Made by a program: the position numbers and the translations under genes. Below the pieces are notes generated by a model. It was not told the origin of the DNA. It worked only from the letters and a program-made list of their open reading frames with translations, and did not search any database. DNA of 64,000 nucleotides from Parvibaculaceae bacterium (lineage in GTDB: Bacteria > Pseudomonadota > Alphaproteobacteria > Parvibaculales > Parvibaculaceae): positions 1 to 64,000 of the forward strand of contig JAPWJY010000008.1 in the NCBI GenBank assembly GCA_028283765.1, read 5' to 3'. Of this stretch, positions 15,504-24,262 are shown piece by piece. Every line of letters begins with the position of its first letter. Within the stretch, counting starts at the first letter, position 1.

Positions 15504-16469
15504 ATGACTGGCAGCTTCAGGCTCGATCCGGCGCTGTTCCGCGAAGGAGCGATTTCGGAAGAAACGAAGGGCATCAACGCCTTCATCATGGATCTGATGA
15601 AGGGAGTGCCGGAATGGTGGGATGTCGGTGCGCAGACGATGCGCGACATCCGCGCGCGCGGCGAGGGGCCATTCCCGGCGGCGGTCAAGTCGCCCCGCGC
15701 CCGCACCATCGAGATCGACGGCAAGGGCGGGCACAAGATCTCCCTGCGCATCATCGCGCCCGACAATCCCAGGGGCGTCTATCTGCACATTCATGGCGGC
15801 GGCTGGGTGCTGGGCGCGGCGGACCAGCAGGATCCGTTGCTCGACCGGCTGGCCGACAATGTCGGCCTCGCTTGCGTCAGCGTCGAATACCGCCTTGCGC
15901 CGGAACATCCTTATCCGGCGGGGCCTGACGATTGCGAAACCGCAGCGCTCTGGCTGATCAAAAACGCGAAAGCCGAGTTCGGCACGGATGCTCTTTCCAT
16001 CGGTGGCGAATCGGCGGGCGGGCACCTTGCCGCGGTCACGCTGCTGCGCCTGCGCGACCGGCATGGCTATACAGGCTTCAAGGCGGCGAACCTTGTTTTC
16101 GGCGCTTTCGACATGAGCATGGCCCCGGCCGCCCGCCGGTTCGGCAATGAGCGGCTCATTCTGCGCACCATCGACATGGAACGTTTCATCGACGCTTTTC
16201 TGGTCCATGGCGAGGATCGCCGCGATCCGGATATTTCACCGCTCTATGCCGATCTGAAGGGACTGCCGCCTGCGCTTTTCACGGTCGGCACGCGGGACTC
16301 GCTGCTCGACGACAGCCTGTTCATGTCTGCGCGCTGGAGTGCCGCGGGCAATGAGGCGGAGCTGGCCATTTATCCGGGCGGCGCCCACGGCTTCATCGCC
16401 TTCCCCGGCGCGCTGGCCGCCTCGGCGCTGGACCGCATCGACGGTTTCCTCAAGGCGACGGCCCTTTAA
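15504..16469 (+). CDS. alpha/beta hydrolase of the hormone-sensitive lipase family
   Basis: An esterase/lipase of 321 residues. It has the oxyanion-hole motif '[12 protein letters not shown]', the nucleophile elbow '[11 protein letters not shown]', an acid residue in '[11 protein letters not shown]' and the catalytic histidine in 'YPGGAHGF', all in the order and spacing of family IV (HSL) esterases. There is no signal peptide, so it acts in the cytoplasm on short-chain or bulky esters. The ribosome-binding site is gggagag six bases before the ATG. It follows the DJ-1 gene by 71 bases and precedes a double-hotdog thioesterase, suggesting joint degradation of an ester or acyl compound under the GlxA-type regulator. 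Confidence 0.93.
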   Translation: MTGSFRLDPALFREGAISEETKGINAFIMDLMKGVPEWWDVGAQTMRDIRARGEGPFPAAVKSPRARTIEIDGKGGHKISLRIIAPDNPRGVYLHIHGGGWVLGAADQQDPLLDRLADNVGLACVSVEYRLAPEHPYPAGPDDCETAALWLIKNAKAEFGTDALSIGGESAGGHLAAVTLLRLRDRHGYTGFKAANLVFGAFDMSMAPAARRFGNERLILRTIDMERFIDAFLVHGEDRRDPDISPLYADLKGLPPALFTVGTRDSLLDDSLFMSARWSAAGNEAELAIYPGGAHGFIAFPGALAASALDRIDGFLKATAL

Positions 16470-16498
16470 AAACAAGAAAATCAGTACAGGACATATTC

Positions 16499-17419
16499 AT
16501 GAGTGAGATGATCGAGGTCTGCCGCAACAGCGTGCAGAGCTGGGAAATCGACCAGATGGGCCATATGAACGTGCAGTTCTATATGGACAAGGCGCAGCAG
16601 GGGCTGGCGGCTTTTTCGGCCGCGCTGGGCTTCGGCCCCTCGCAGGCGAGAGCGGCGGGCGCACACCTGTTGCCGCTCGACCATCATGTCCGGTTCCTGC
16701 GTGAGCAGCGGCCGGGCGCGCCCTTTTTCCTGCGCGCGGGATTTCTGGGGCATACGGCGCGCGGCCTGCGTATCTATGAGGAGATGGTCAACACCGTCAG
16801 CGGCGACGTCGCCGCCACGTTCAGCGGCGAGGTGGCGTTGCTGGACGATGCGACGCGCCAGACAAGGCCGATGCCGGACGCCCTTCGCAAGGCGGCGGAG
16901 GGTTTCACCATCGACCTTCCCGCCCATGGCGCGCCGCGTGGCCTGACGCTCTATGAACCGCGCCCCGCGCCGGTGCTGAAAGAGGCCGTCGGGATGGGCA
17001 TGGTGCCCACCTATCAGGGCATGGTCCAGCCCGCGCAATGCGACGGGCAGGGCCGCCTCGGCTCACGCCATTTCATGGGGCTGGTGTCCGACGCCATTCC
17101 CAATCTGCTGGCCCAGACGCAGGGCGGGGACCGGTCGAAATCGCCGACAGTCGGCGGCGCGGCGCTCGAATACCGTTTCGTCTACCATCGGTTTCCCCTG
17201 TCGGGCGATGTGCTCGCCCTGCGCAGCGGCCTGAAGGAAGTGATGCCCAAGACCTACACCTGGTGCCACTGGCTTTTCGATTTCGAGACCGGCGAGGCGG
17301 TGGCCACGGCAGAAGCGGTGGCGATCGCGCTCGATCTTGAAACCCGCCGCGCCATCCCGATCCCGGACGAGATGCGGGAGAATCTGGGCCGGCTTGTGAT
17401 CGGCGGGCTCGGGGTCTGA
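16499..17419 (+). CDS. double-hotdog acyl-CoA thioesterase-like protein
   Basis: This 306-residue protein contains two hotdog folds in tandem. The first starts at about residue 5 with 'NSVQSWEIDQMGHMNVQFYM', the 4HBT-type 'D.MGHMNN' motif with its catalytic acid. The second, from about residue 170, has 'YQGMVQPAQCDGQGRLGSRH'. Such tandem proteins hydrolyse acyl-CoA or acyl-ACP thioesters in the cytoplasm. The second half resembles the MaoC-like/4HBT fusions found in carnitine and aromatic catabolism operons. It is the last gene of the putative GlxA-DJ-1-esterase-thioesterase operon, 29 bases after the esterase, and faces coaA. Confidence 0.82.
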   Translation: MSEMIEVCRNSVQSWEIDQMGHMNVQFYMDKAQQGLAAFSAALGFGPSQARAAGAHLLPLDHHVRFLREQRPGAPFFLRAGFLGHTARGLRIYEEMVNTVSGDVAATFSGEVALLDDATRQTRPMPDALRKAAEGFTIDLPAHGAPRGLTLYEPRPAPVLKEAVGMGMVPTYQGMVQPAQCDGQGRLGSRHFMGLVSDAIPNLLAQTQGGDRSKSPTVGGAALEYRFVYHRFPLSGDVLALRSGLKEVMPKTYTWCHWLFDFETGEAVATAEAVAIALDLETRRAIPIPDEMRENLGRLVIGGLGV

Positions 17420-17456
17420 TTTCCGGCGTTCAGGCTGGAAGCTTGCTGCGGAAGGG

Positions 17457-18419
17457 TCAGAGCTTCCGCAGCGCGACGTCGCGGATGCGATGGTCCGGGC
17501 CCTTGCGCAGGATCAGGTCTGCGCGCTGGCGGGTGGGGGCGATGTTCTTGTTGAGATTGAGCAGGTTGATCGAGGTCCAGATGCTGTCCGCCGTGGCCAC
17601 GGCTTCTTCATCCGTCAGCTTCGAGTAGCGATGGAAATAGGCCTTGGGGTCGGCGAAGGAGGTGCGGCGCAGGCTCAGGAACCGGTCGATGTACCAGCCC
17701 CGGATCGCTGATTCATCCGCATCGAGATAGATCGAGAAATCGAAGAAATCGGACACGAAGGGCTGATGCTCTTCCACTTCCGCCGAACGCCATGGCTGGA
17801 GCACGTTGAGACCTTCCACGATCAGAATGTCGGGCTGATCGACGACGGTCTCCTCGCCGGGGATGATGTCGTAGGAGAAATGCGAATAGACGGGGGCGGC
17901 CACCTTGTGCTTGCCCGCCTTGACGTCGGCGAGAAAGCGGATGAGGCGCATGATGTCGAAGCTTTCGGGAAAGCCCTTCTTCTGCATCAGGCCGCGCTCT
18001 TCCAGCACCTTGTTGGGGTAGAGAAAACCGTCCGTGGTGATGAGATCGACCTTGGGGTGGTTGGGCCAGCGCGCCAGCATAGTGCGCAGGATGCGCGCCG
18101 TCGTGCTCTTGCCCACAGCCACGGAACCGGCGACGCCGATGATGTAGGGAACCTTGGCGAACTTCTGGCCGATGAAGCCGTTCGTCACCCGGTAGAGTTC
18201 CTGCGTCGCGGCGACATAAAGGTTGAGCAAGCGCGAGAGCGGCAGATAGATCTCGCTCACCTCGTCGAGCGAAACCCGTTCGCCATAACCCTTGAGTTCT
18301 TCAAGCTCCTCGGCGGAAAGCGGCAGGGGCGTGTCGGCGCGCAGCTTGCCCCACTCCTGCGAAGTGAAATGACGGTAAGGCGAAAGCTCGTTCGCGCTCT
18401 TCACGTCTTCCATTATCAT
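17457..18419 (-). CDS. coaA: pantothenate kinase (type I)
   Basis: Pantothenate kinase phosphorylates vitamin B5 in the first and controlling step of coenzyme A synthesis in the cytoplasm. The 320-residue length is typical of prokaryotic type I CoaA. The P-loop is '[17 protein letters not shown]'. Other family blocks are '[20 protein letters not shown]', '[10 protein letters not shown]' and '[12 protein letters not shown]'. The N-terminus '[11 protein letters not shown]' also fits. The start is the ATG at 18419 ([11 protein letters not shown]). It is the last gene of the his operon, 23 bases after hisE, a linkage common in alphaproteobacteria. Confidence 0.96.
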   Translation of the reverse strand: MIMEDVKSANELSPYRHFTSQEWGKLRADTPLPLSAEELEELKGYGERVSLDEVSEIYLPLSRLLNLYVAATQELYRVTNGFIGQKFAKVPYIIGVAGSVAVGKSTTARILRTMLARWPNHPKVDLITTDGFLYPNKVLEERGLMQKKGFPESFDIMRLIRFLADVKAGKHKVAAPVYSHFSYDIIPGEETVVDQPDILIVEGLNVLQPWRSAEVEEHQPFVSDFFDFSIYLDADESAIRGWYIDRFLSLRRTSFADPKAYFHRYSKLTDEEAVATADSIWTSINLLNLNKNIAPTRQRADLILRKGPDHRIRDVALRKL

Positions 18420-18442
18420 CCGGTTGCCCTCGGATTACGCGG

Positions 18443-18808
18443 TTACGGCCCGGTTGTCCGGGAGGCTTTTTCGTCAATGCCTGAGCGGCCTTCACGGCGC
18501 GCAAGCTCCTTATAGACCTCATCGGGGCTTATGCCCATGGATGTCATCAAGACCAGCCAATGATAGAGGAGATCGGCAGATTCCGAAATGGTTCCGGCCC
18601 GGTCGCCGCTTGCTGCGGCAATGACGGTCTCGACGGCTTCCTCGCCCATTTTCTGGGCACATTTCAGCGTGCCGCGCGACAGCAGACGCGCGCTGTGTGA
18701 TGTCGAGGGTTCCGCGCCGCGCCGCGCCTCGATCACCGTATAGAGACGGTCGAGCTGGTGGGCGTTACAGTCGGTCGGAACATCCTTGCTCGCGGCATCG
18801 GCCGTCAT
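18443..18808 (-). CDS. hisE: phosphoribosyl-ATP pyrophosphatase
   Basis: HisE removes pyrophosphate from phosphoribosyl-ATP, the second step of histidine synthesis. The 121-residue protein has the MazG-like all-helical metal site: 'KCAQKMGEEAVETVIAAAS' supplies the paired glutamates and 'ISESADLLYHWLVLM' the downstream acidic residues. The C-terminus 'GISPDEVYKELARREGRSGI' is also typical. No HisI cyclohydrolase domain is fused, so hisI must lie elsewhere. It lies between the CYTH/CHAD gene and coaA on the same strand, with 103 bases before it. Confidence 0.95.
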   Translation of the reverse strand: MTADAASKDVPTDCNAHQLDRLYTVIEARRGAEPSTSHSARLLSRGTLKCAQKMGEEAVETVIAAASGDRAGTISESADLLYHWLVLMTSMGISPDEVYKELARREGRSGIDEKASRTTGP

Positions 18809-18911
18809 GGTTGAGTCCTTGAGAGTGGCGGAACGCCCGGGTAACTAAAACCGCTCCTCACTAGCAGATTTGGGGCATGCCCGCCAGTCCGGGGGCGGAA
18901 TGCCGTCGCGT

Positions 18912-20453
18912 TCATGATTTTGCCCGCCAGAAGGGCGGCACATCGCGAAATTCGCGCCAGAGTTTCACGGTCTTCTTCAGATCGGTGTCATGGGTCTTGT
19001 GATGGTATTTGCGCAGCCGGGCGGCCCCTGCGCGCGCCGCCGGTTTGCTGTCGCCTTTTTCCACATGGGCGAGAATGGCCTCGCTCATGGCGATGTCGTT
19101 GAGCTTGCCGAACAGGGTCTGGAGTCTCGACAGGCTGGCGAGGAACGGCTGCACCTTCTCTGCCGGGAAAGCGGCCTGAAAGAAGGAGAGATTATAGCGC
19201 AGACGCTTGAGCCGCTTGCGCAGGTCGTGGCGGTCTTCCGTGTCGAGCGTCTTCAGGTTGCTGCCAAGCGATGTCACTTTTTTCATGAGCTGGTCGAGCG
19301 AACGGGCTGCAAAGCCGGTGGCGGGCTCCATCACGGGCGTGATGTCCTTGCCGCGCCAGCTTTTCTGTTCGAGAGCAAGAGCGAGGCGCAGGACGAAGCG
19401 GGTGGTGCGCCTGTCGTTCAGGGTACGGATGACATGAGTCCATGCATGCTTTTGCTCCCTGCGGACCTCGGCACGCAGGGCCGCGAGGCCGTCATCACCG
19501 GGAAACGCTTCTTCAGCAGGCGGAAGGACACTTGAAAGGAAGACGTCAAGGTCGCGCGCCCGGCCCAGCAGGCGGGCCAGATATTGCGCATCCTTCTCGA
19601 TGGCCTTGAGGCCGGGAAAGCGGATGGCGTCCGAAAAAAGGTCCAGTGCCGAGCGAAGACGGCGGAGCGATACGCGCATCTGGTGGAGTGCTGCGGGGTC
19701 GACTTCTTCCGCAACAGCAGGGAGGTTCGCCACGAACTGGCCGAGGCAATTGTCGAGGATGGCGATATAGGCGGCCTCGATGCTCATGTCCGCGCTCACC
19801 ATTGCGTCGCTGGCATGGACCGCGCCGGGCTTGGTGCCGAGCGCCAGATCGAAGCCGCGTTCCGCCTTGCCGCGAATGCCGATGGTGCAGGGCGCGAGCT
19901 TCACGATATCGAGCGCCAGTTCATAGAGGGAGGCGGGCCGCGCCGATTTGAGTTCCAGCTCGATTTCGCAGAGTGGGCGGACAAGCTCGCCCGAGCGCGC
20001 GGTGCCCGTGTCTATCGCGATCAGGATGATGCCGCCGTCCGCCGCCGTCTTCTCGATCTCGCAACGGTTGACGCGCGTCTCGACAATGGGGCTCAGCGGA
20101 TCTCCGGCAACCAGCGCCTCGACCTGGTCGCGTATCTCGCCGGGCAGCAATGAAAAGCGGGGTGCGTGGGTTCCAGCGGACACGGCGGTTTCATATTCGC
20201 CGCGATGAAGCGCGATGCCGCCCTTTTGTGAAGGAGTCTTCACCGTCTGGATCAGCCTGTCGCCGGTCTCGCGCAGGCGCGCCACGATCCCGGCCTTGGA
20301 AAGGGCGAAGTCGGGCGTGTCGAAATAGACCGAGCGCAGGCACATGGCCGTGGTTTTTCCACACCCGACGAGCGCCTTGAAGCGCTCGTCGGCGCGCAGG
20401 GCCTCAAGGTCCGCTGCTGCGAACATGAGCTTAAGTTCCACCTCGAAGCCCAT
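18912..20453 (-). CDS. CYTH and CHAD domain protein (polyphosphate-related)
   Basis: A 513-residue two-domain protein. The N-terminal CYTH tunnel domain begins with the diagnostic ExExK motif ('GFEVELKLMF') and spans about residues 1-205; CYTH enzymes hydrolyse triphosphate substrates such as inorganic triphosphate. The C-terminal CHAD domain (about 235-500) is helical and rich in conserved His, Arg and Lys ('LHQMRVSLRRLRSALDLF', 'RHDLRKRLKRLRYNLSFF'), as known for polyphosphate-binding CHAD proteins. The start at 20453 has aagggggat just before it; the much longer open frame upstream only mirrors hisF. It sits inside the his operon between hisF (26 bp) and hisE, so its expression should follow histidine synthesis. 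Confidence 0.93.
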   Translation of the reverse strand: MGFEVELKLMFAAADLEALRADERFKALVGCGKTTAMCLRSVYFDTPDFALSKAGIVARLRETGDRLIQTVKTPSQKGGIALHRGEYETAVSAGTHAPRFSLLPGEIRDQVEALVAGDPLSPIVETRVNRCEIEKTAADGGIILIAIDTGTARSGELVRPLCEIELELKSARPASLYELALDIVKLAPCTIGIRGKAERGFDLALGTKPGAVHASDAMVSADMSIEAAYIAILDNCLGQFVANLPAVAEEVDPAALHQMRVSLRRLRSALDLFSDAIRFPGLKAIEKDAQYLARLLGRARDLDVFLSSVLPPAEEAFPGDDGLAALRAEVRREQKHAWTHVIRTLNDRRTTRFVLRLALALEQKSWRGKDITPVMEPATGFAARSLDQLMKKVTSLGSNLKTLDTEDRHDLRKRLKRLRYNLSFFQAAFPAEKVQPFLASLSRLQTLFGKLNDIAMSEAILAHVEKGDSKPAARAGAARLRKYHHKTHDTDLKKTVKLWREFRDVPPFWRAKS

Positions 20454-20479
20454 CGATCCCCCTTGCACCGCGAGAAGAT

Positions 20480-21238
20480 TCACAGCCGCATCGGAATGCC
20501 CGACCCCGCCATATAGGTCTTGGCCTCGCCTATTGTATACTCGCCGAAATGGAAAATGGATGCGGCAAGAACGGCGCTTGCGTGCCCCTCGCGTACCCCT
20601 TCGACCAGATGCTCCAGCGTGCCGACGCCGCCGCTCGCGATGACGGGGATGGTCACGGCGTCGGCGACCGCGCGGGTGAGGGCGAGGTCGAAGCCTGATC
20701 TTGCGCCGTCCCGGTCCATCGAGGTGAGCAATATTTCGCCTGCCCCGAGCTCCGTGACCTGACGGGCGAAAGCGACCGCGTCGATGCCGGTGCCGGTGCG
20801 CCCGCCATGGGTGAATATCTCCCAGCGCCCCGGGGCCACGGCCTTGGCGTCGATGGCGACGACGATGCACTGGCTGCCGAATTTTTCCGCCGCCACGCGC
20901 ACGAAATCGGGGTTCTGCACGGCAGCCGAGTTGATCGAGACCTTGTCGGCCCCGGCCAGCAGCAACTGGCGTACATCTTCCACCGTGCGCACGCCGCCGC
21001 CGACGGTGAGCGGCATGAAGCATTGCTCTGCCGTGCGCCGCACCACATCCATCATGATGCCGCGTTCTTCATGGCTCGCATTGATGTCGAGGAAGCAAAG
21101 CTCGTCCGCGCCCGCCGCGTCATAGGCGCGGGCGGCCTCGACCGGATCGCCCGCGTCGCGCAGATCGACGAAGTTGACGCCCTTGACGACGCGGCCGTCC
21201 TTCACGTCGAGGCACGGAATGATGCGGGCCTTGAGCAT
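20480..21238 (-). CDS. hisF: imidazole glycerol phosphate synthase, cyclase subunit
   Basis: HisF uses ammonia delivered by HisH to close the imidazole ring, giving IGP for histidine and AICAR for purines. The 252-residue TIM barrel has the catalytic aspartate near the N-terminus ('[17 protein letters not shown]') and the second in '[20 protein letters not shown]'; phosphate-binding loops '[10 protein letters not shown]' and '[12 protein letters not shown]' are present. The ATG at 21238 overlaps the hisA stop (TGATG), which is stronger than the GTG three bases upstream. HisF works as a heterodimer with HisH, encoded two genes upstream. Confidence 0.97.
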   Translation of the reverse strand: MLKARIIPCLDVKDGRVVKGVNFVDLRDAGDPVEAARAYDAAGADELCFLDINASHEERGIMMDVVRRTAEQCFMPLTVGGGVRTVEDVRQLLLAGADKVSINSAAVQNPDFVRVAAEKFGSQCIVVAIDAKAVAPGRWEIFTHGGRTGTGIDAVAFARQVTELGAGEILLTSMDRDGARSGFDLALTRAVADAVTIPVIASGGVGTLEHLVEGVREGHASAVLAASIFHFGEYTIGEAKTYMAGSGIPMRL

Positions 21239-21969
21239 CACGCCGCCTCCGCGATCGCGCGCAGCGCTTCGGCGGGATTGAGCCTGCCATCATAAAGCGC
21301 GCGGCCGGAAATCGCCCCCTCGATGCCGGGTTCGTTCGCTTCGATCAGCTTGCGCAGGTCCTCGATGGAGGAGAGCCCGCCGCTGGCGATCACCGGCGTC
21401 GAAATGGCGCGGGCGAGCGCCAGCGTCGCCTCGATGTTGAGCCCGGTCATGGCGCCGTCGCGCGAAATGTCGGTGTAGATGATGGCGGCGACGCCCGCAT
21501 CCTCGAAGCGCCGGGCCATGTCGGTGACATCGAGTTTCGAGACCTCCGCCCAGCCCTCGACCGCCACCTTGCCGTCGCGGGCGTCGAGCCCCACGGCGAT
21601 CTGTCCGGGAAAGAGCTTGCAGGCCTCGCGCACGAGGCCGGGGTTCTTCACCGCCGCCGTGCCGATGATGACGCGGCTGACGCCCTTTTCCAGCCACATG
21701 CCGATGGTGGCGAGATCGCGGATGCCGCCGCCGAGTTGCATCGGAATATGGATCGCGGCGAGGATCGCCTCGACGGCCGCGGCGTTGACAGGGCGTCCCT
21801 CGAAGGCGCCGTTGAGATCGACGAGATGCAGGTAGGAAAAGCCCTGCGCCTCGAAGGTGCGGGCCTGGGCCGCGGGGTCGTCATTGAAGACGGTGGCCTT
21901 GTCCATCAGGCCATGGACGAGACGCACGCACTGGCCGTCCTTGAGGTCGATGGCGGGAAACAGGATCAT
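21238..21969 (-). CDS. hisA: phosphoribosylformimino-AICAR ribotide isomerase
   Basis: HisA isomerises ProFAR to PRFAR, the substrate of the HisH-HisF synthase. The 243-residue half-barrel repeat protein has the catalytic aspartates in '[18 protein letters not shown]' and '[16 protein letters not shown]', and the phosphate loops '[12 protein letters not shown]' and '[14 protein letters not shown]'. It is homologous to HisF, with which it overlaps by one base. It starts 10 bases after the hisH stop with gaggagacc as ribosome-binding site. Nothing unusual is seen. Confidence 0.97.
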   Translation of the reverse strand: MILFPAIDLKDGQCVRLVHGLMDKATVFNDDPAAQARTFEAQGFSYLHLVDLNGAFEGRPVNAAAVEAILAAIHIPMQLGGGIRDLATIGMWLEKGVSRVIIGTAAVKNPGLVREACKLFPGQIAVGLDARDGKVAVEGWAEVSKLDVTDMARRFEDAGVAAIIYTDISRDGAMTGLNIEATLALARAISTPVIASGGLSSIEDLRKLIEANEPGIEGAISGRALYDGRLNPAEALRAIAEAA

Positions 21970-21979
21970 GTCGGTCTCC

Positions 21980-22630
21980 TCACGGACGCCATTTCAGGAA
22001 ATTGCCGATCAGCGCGAGGCCCAGCGTCTGGCTCTTTTCGGGGTGGAACTGGGTGCCGGCCATATTGTCCCGCGCCACGGCGGCGGCGATCGGCCCGCCA
22101 TAGTCGGTGAAGGCGATCACGTCCGCCTCGTTGGCCGCCGCCAGCGCATAGGAATGGACGAAATAGGCGTGGAGCCCTTCGGGGCCGGTTTCGATGCCCT
22201 CGAACAGCGGATGGGGCCGGGGCAGGGTCAACGTGTTCCAGCCCATGTGAGGAATCTTGAGCGCCGGATCGGACGGGGCGATCTGCACCACGTCGCCGGC
22301 GATCCAGTCGAATCCGGGGAAAACGCCGTGCTCCAGCCCGCGCGTCGCCATCAGCTGCATGCCGACGCAGATGCCGAGGAAGGGGCGGCCCTTGTGGCGC
22401 ACGGCCTGTTCCAGCGCCTCGATCATGCCGGGAATGGCGTCGAGCCCGGCCCGGCAGTCGCCGAACGCGCCGACGCCCGGCAGCACGATCCTGTCGGCCC
22501 GGGCCACCTCGTCCGGCTCGCCGGTGACAAGGATCCCGGCCGCCATGCCGCTTTCGCGCGCGGCCCGCTCGAAGGCCTTCGCCGCCGAGCGCAGATTGCC
22601 TGAGCCATAGTCGATGATTGCGATATTCAC
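21980..22630 (-). CDS. hisH: imidazole glycerol phosphate synthase, glutaminase subunit
   Basis: HisH releases ammonia from glutamine and channels it to HisF. The 216-residue class I glutamine amidotransferase has the nucleophile cysteine in '[13 protein letters not shown]' and the His-Glu pair in '[15 protein letters not shown]'; the N-terminus '[20 protein letters not shown]' is typical. The start is a GTG at 22630, fixed by alignment to the family N-terminus. Two hairpins at 22655-22696 separate it from the DUF2628 gene upstream, so hisH-hisA-hisF might also be modulated at that point. Confidence 0.97.
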   Translation of the reverse strand: MNIAIIDYGSGNLRSAAKAFERAARESGMAAGILVTGEPDEVARADRIVLPGVGAFGDCRAGLDAIPGMIEALEQAVRHKGRPFLGICVGMQLMATRGLEHGVFPGFDWIAGDVVQIAPSDPALKIPHMGWNTLTLPRPHPLFEGIETGPEGLHAYFVHSYALAAANEADVIAFTDYGGPIAAAVARDNMAGTQFHPEKSQTLGLALIGNFLKWRP

Positions 22631-22654
22631 GGACTAGAATCCTGCCGGAAGATC

Positions 22655-22696
22655 GCCTCTCCCGCGTTCCGGGGAGAGGCTGGCGCTGTGCGCCAG
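22655..22696 (-). repeat. pair of adjacent hairpins upstream of hisH (REP-like)
   Basis: The first hairpin has a 9-bp stem (22655-22663 with 22672-22680, GCCTCTCCC and GGGAGAGGC) and an 8-base loop. The second, sharing the junction base, has a 7-bp stem CTGGCGC / GCGCCAG (22680-22686 with 22690-22696). No T-run follows on either strand, so it is not a classical terminator. It looks like an intergenic palindromic repeat. Confidence 0.5.
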
Positions 22697-22750
22697 ATAA
22701 GAGAGGCGGCGCATGAAGGTTTGCGGGAATCGGGAGAAACGGCTCATTTC

Positions 22751-23263
22751 CTAGCCTCCGGCCCGGGGAAACAGGCCCACCACATCGAGATCATGGGGCG
22801 GCGCGGGCTCGGGCTTGCGGCGGTGCCAGCGCTCGGGCAGGTGCGGGCGCCATCCCGGTTTTCCGCCGCCCGATGAGGGAGCGGGAGGAACTCTTGTTTC
22901 CAGCGGCCCGTCATATTTGTGGAAGAAGCTCCACTCGGCCTCGTCGATGCCGTGGCCCATGGCGACCCCGACGAGGCTGTAGCCGTGACGCGCCAGTTTC
23001 CAGCGGCGCAGGTCATTGGCTTCCGAGGCGATCAGGATCTGCACGATGAAGATGATGAAGCCGAAGGTGGGCTCATCCGCCGTAATCCGGGTGAGGCCGA
23101 AGCTGAAGAGCAAGAAGCCCGCCAGCACCAGCCAGTGCCGGCGAAAGAGGAGCCAGAGCGCAGGCACGAACAGGGCGGGCCAGCAAAAGCCCTCCTTGAC
23201 GAAGACAAAGCCTGCGCCGTCCGCCGCCTCGCCATCCTTATGATGCACGGTATAGCTGCGCAT
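22751..23263 (-). CDS. DUF2628-domain membrane protein
   Basis: A 170-residue protein of the DUF2628 family, with no known biochemical function. It starts with 'RSYTVHHKDGEAADGAGFVF' and 'VKEGFCWPALFVPALWLLFR', which match the family opening. It has two or three transmembrane helices (about 28-46, 48-66, 70-85) and a soluble Pro/Arg-rich C-terminus. In many alphaproteobacteria this gene sits between hisB and hisH, as here, but no link to histidine synthesis is established. It starts 108 bases after the hisB stop. Confidence 0.88.
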   Translation of the reverse strand: MRSYTVHHKDGEAADGAGFVFVKEGFCWPALFVPALWLLFRRHWLVLAGFLLFSFGLTRITADEPTFGFIIFIVQILIASEANDLRRWKLARHGYSLVGVAMGHGIDEAEWSFFHKYDGPLETRVPPAPSSGGGKPGWRPHLPERWHRRKPEPAPPHDLDVVGLFPRAGG

Positions 23264-23371
23264 CGTCTCTTCCTGTCCTTATCTTCCGGTCACGCCGGAA
23301 CGGCCCCTCATTAGGGCAGTTCCGGGGGAAATGCCAGCCATCAAACCCCGCCAGATCATTACGGGCCCTGT

Positions 23372-23983
23372 TCAGCTTCCCAGCACGCCCTTGGTCGAGG
23401 GGATGCGGTCGGCCGTGCGCGGGTCGATCTCGATGGCGACGCGCAACGCCCGGGCGAGCCCCTTGAAGCAGCTTTCGACGATATGATGGTTGTTCTCGCC
23501 ATACATGTTCTCGATGTGCAGCGTGATCCCGGCGCTCTGGGCGAAGGCCTGAAACCATTCCTTGAACAGTTCCGTGTCCATTTCGCCAAGCTTCGGCCTG
23601 GTGAAATTCACCTTCCAGACGAGATAGGGCCGCTGCGACACGTCGATGGAGACGCGGGTGCAGGTTTCATCCATGGGGATGATGGCCGTGGCATAGCGCC
23701 GGATTCCCTTGAAATTGCCCAGCGCCTGGCGCACGGCCTCGCCGATCACGATGCCGGTGTCCTCGGTCGTGTGGTGATAGTCGATATGAAGGTCGCCCTG
23801 GGCGCGCACCTTGAGGTCGATCAGCGAGTGGCGCGAAAGCTGCTCCATCATGTGATCGAGGAACCCGATGCCGGTGTCGATGTCGTAATCCCCGGTGCCG
23901 TCGAGGTCGAGCGAGACGAAAACCTCGGTTTCCTTGGTCTTGCGCTCGACGGTGGCGATCCGTCCTTCCGTCTCGTTGAGCAT
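23372..23983 (-). CDS. hisB: imidazoleglycerol-phosphate dehydratase
   Basis: HisB dehydrates IGP to imidazole-acetol phosphate. The 203-residue, monofunctional enzyme shows both metal-binding motifs: '[20 protein letters not shown]' plus '[19 protein letters not shown]' in the first half and '[19 protein letters not shown]' in the second, with the usual end '[11 protein letters not shown]'. There is no phosphatase domain, as usual outside gammaproteobacteria. The ATG at 23983 is the first gene of the his operon in this window; the promoter must lie in the 279 bases up to the divergent ferredoxin reductase gene. Confidence 0.97.
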   Translation of the reverse strand: MLNETEGRIATVERKTKETEVFVSLDLDGTGDYDIDTGIGFLDHMMEQLSRHSLIDLKVRAQGDLHIDYHHTTEDTGIVIGEAVRQALGNFKGIRRYATAIIPMDETCTRVSIDVSQRPYLVWKVNFTRPKLGEMDTELFKEWFQAFAQSAGITLHIENMYGENNHHIVESCFKGLARALRVAIEIDPRTADRIPSTKGVLGS

Positions 23984-24262
23984 GGCCGTCTTTCTGGGGA
24001 GTAAGCTGCTGTTCTGCGCCGCTTTTATCAGCTTGACGCCCGCGCCGGAAGCGTCTTGAGCGGCGCTTGCCCGGGAGCGGCGCGCATAACGCTCTTGATT
24101 CCCCTTGCTGCGGCTTTACAGTCTGACCAAATAAATGACGGATGCGTCATCTTTGACATTCTCACGCTTTCTTGCCAGAGGGTGACGGGGGCGATGTGAA
24201 CCGATAAAAGAACCGGCCGGCGCGATTGAGGCGACGGACGGGAGAGGGAGCGGCGCAGGGCG

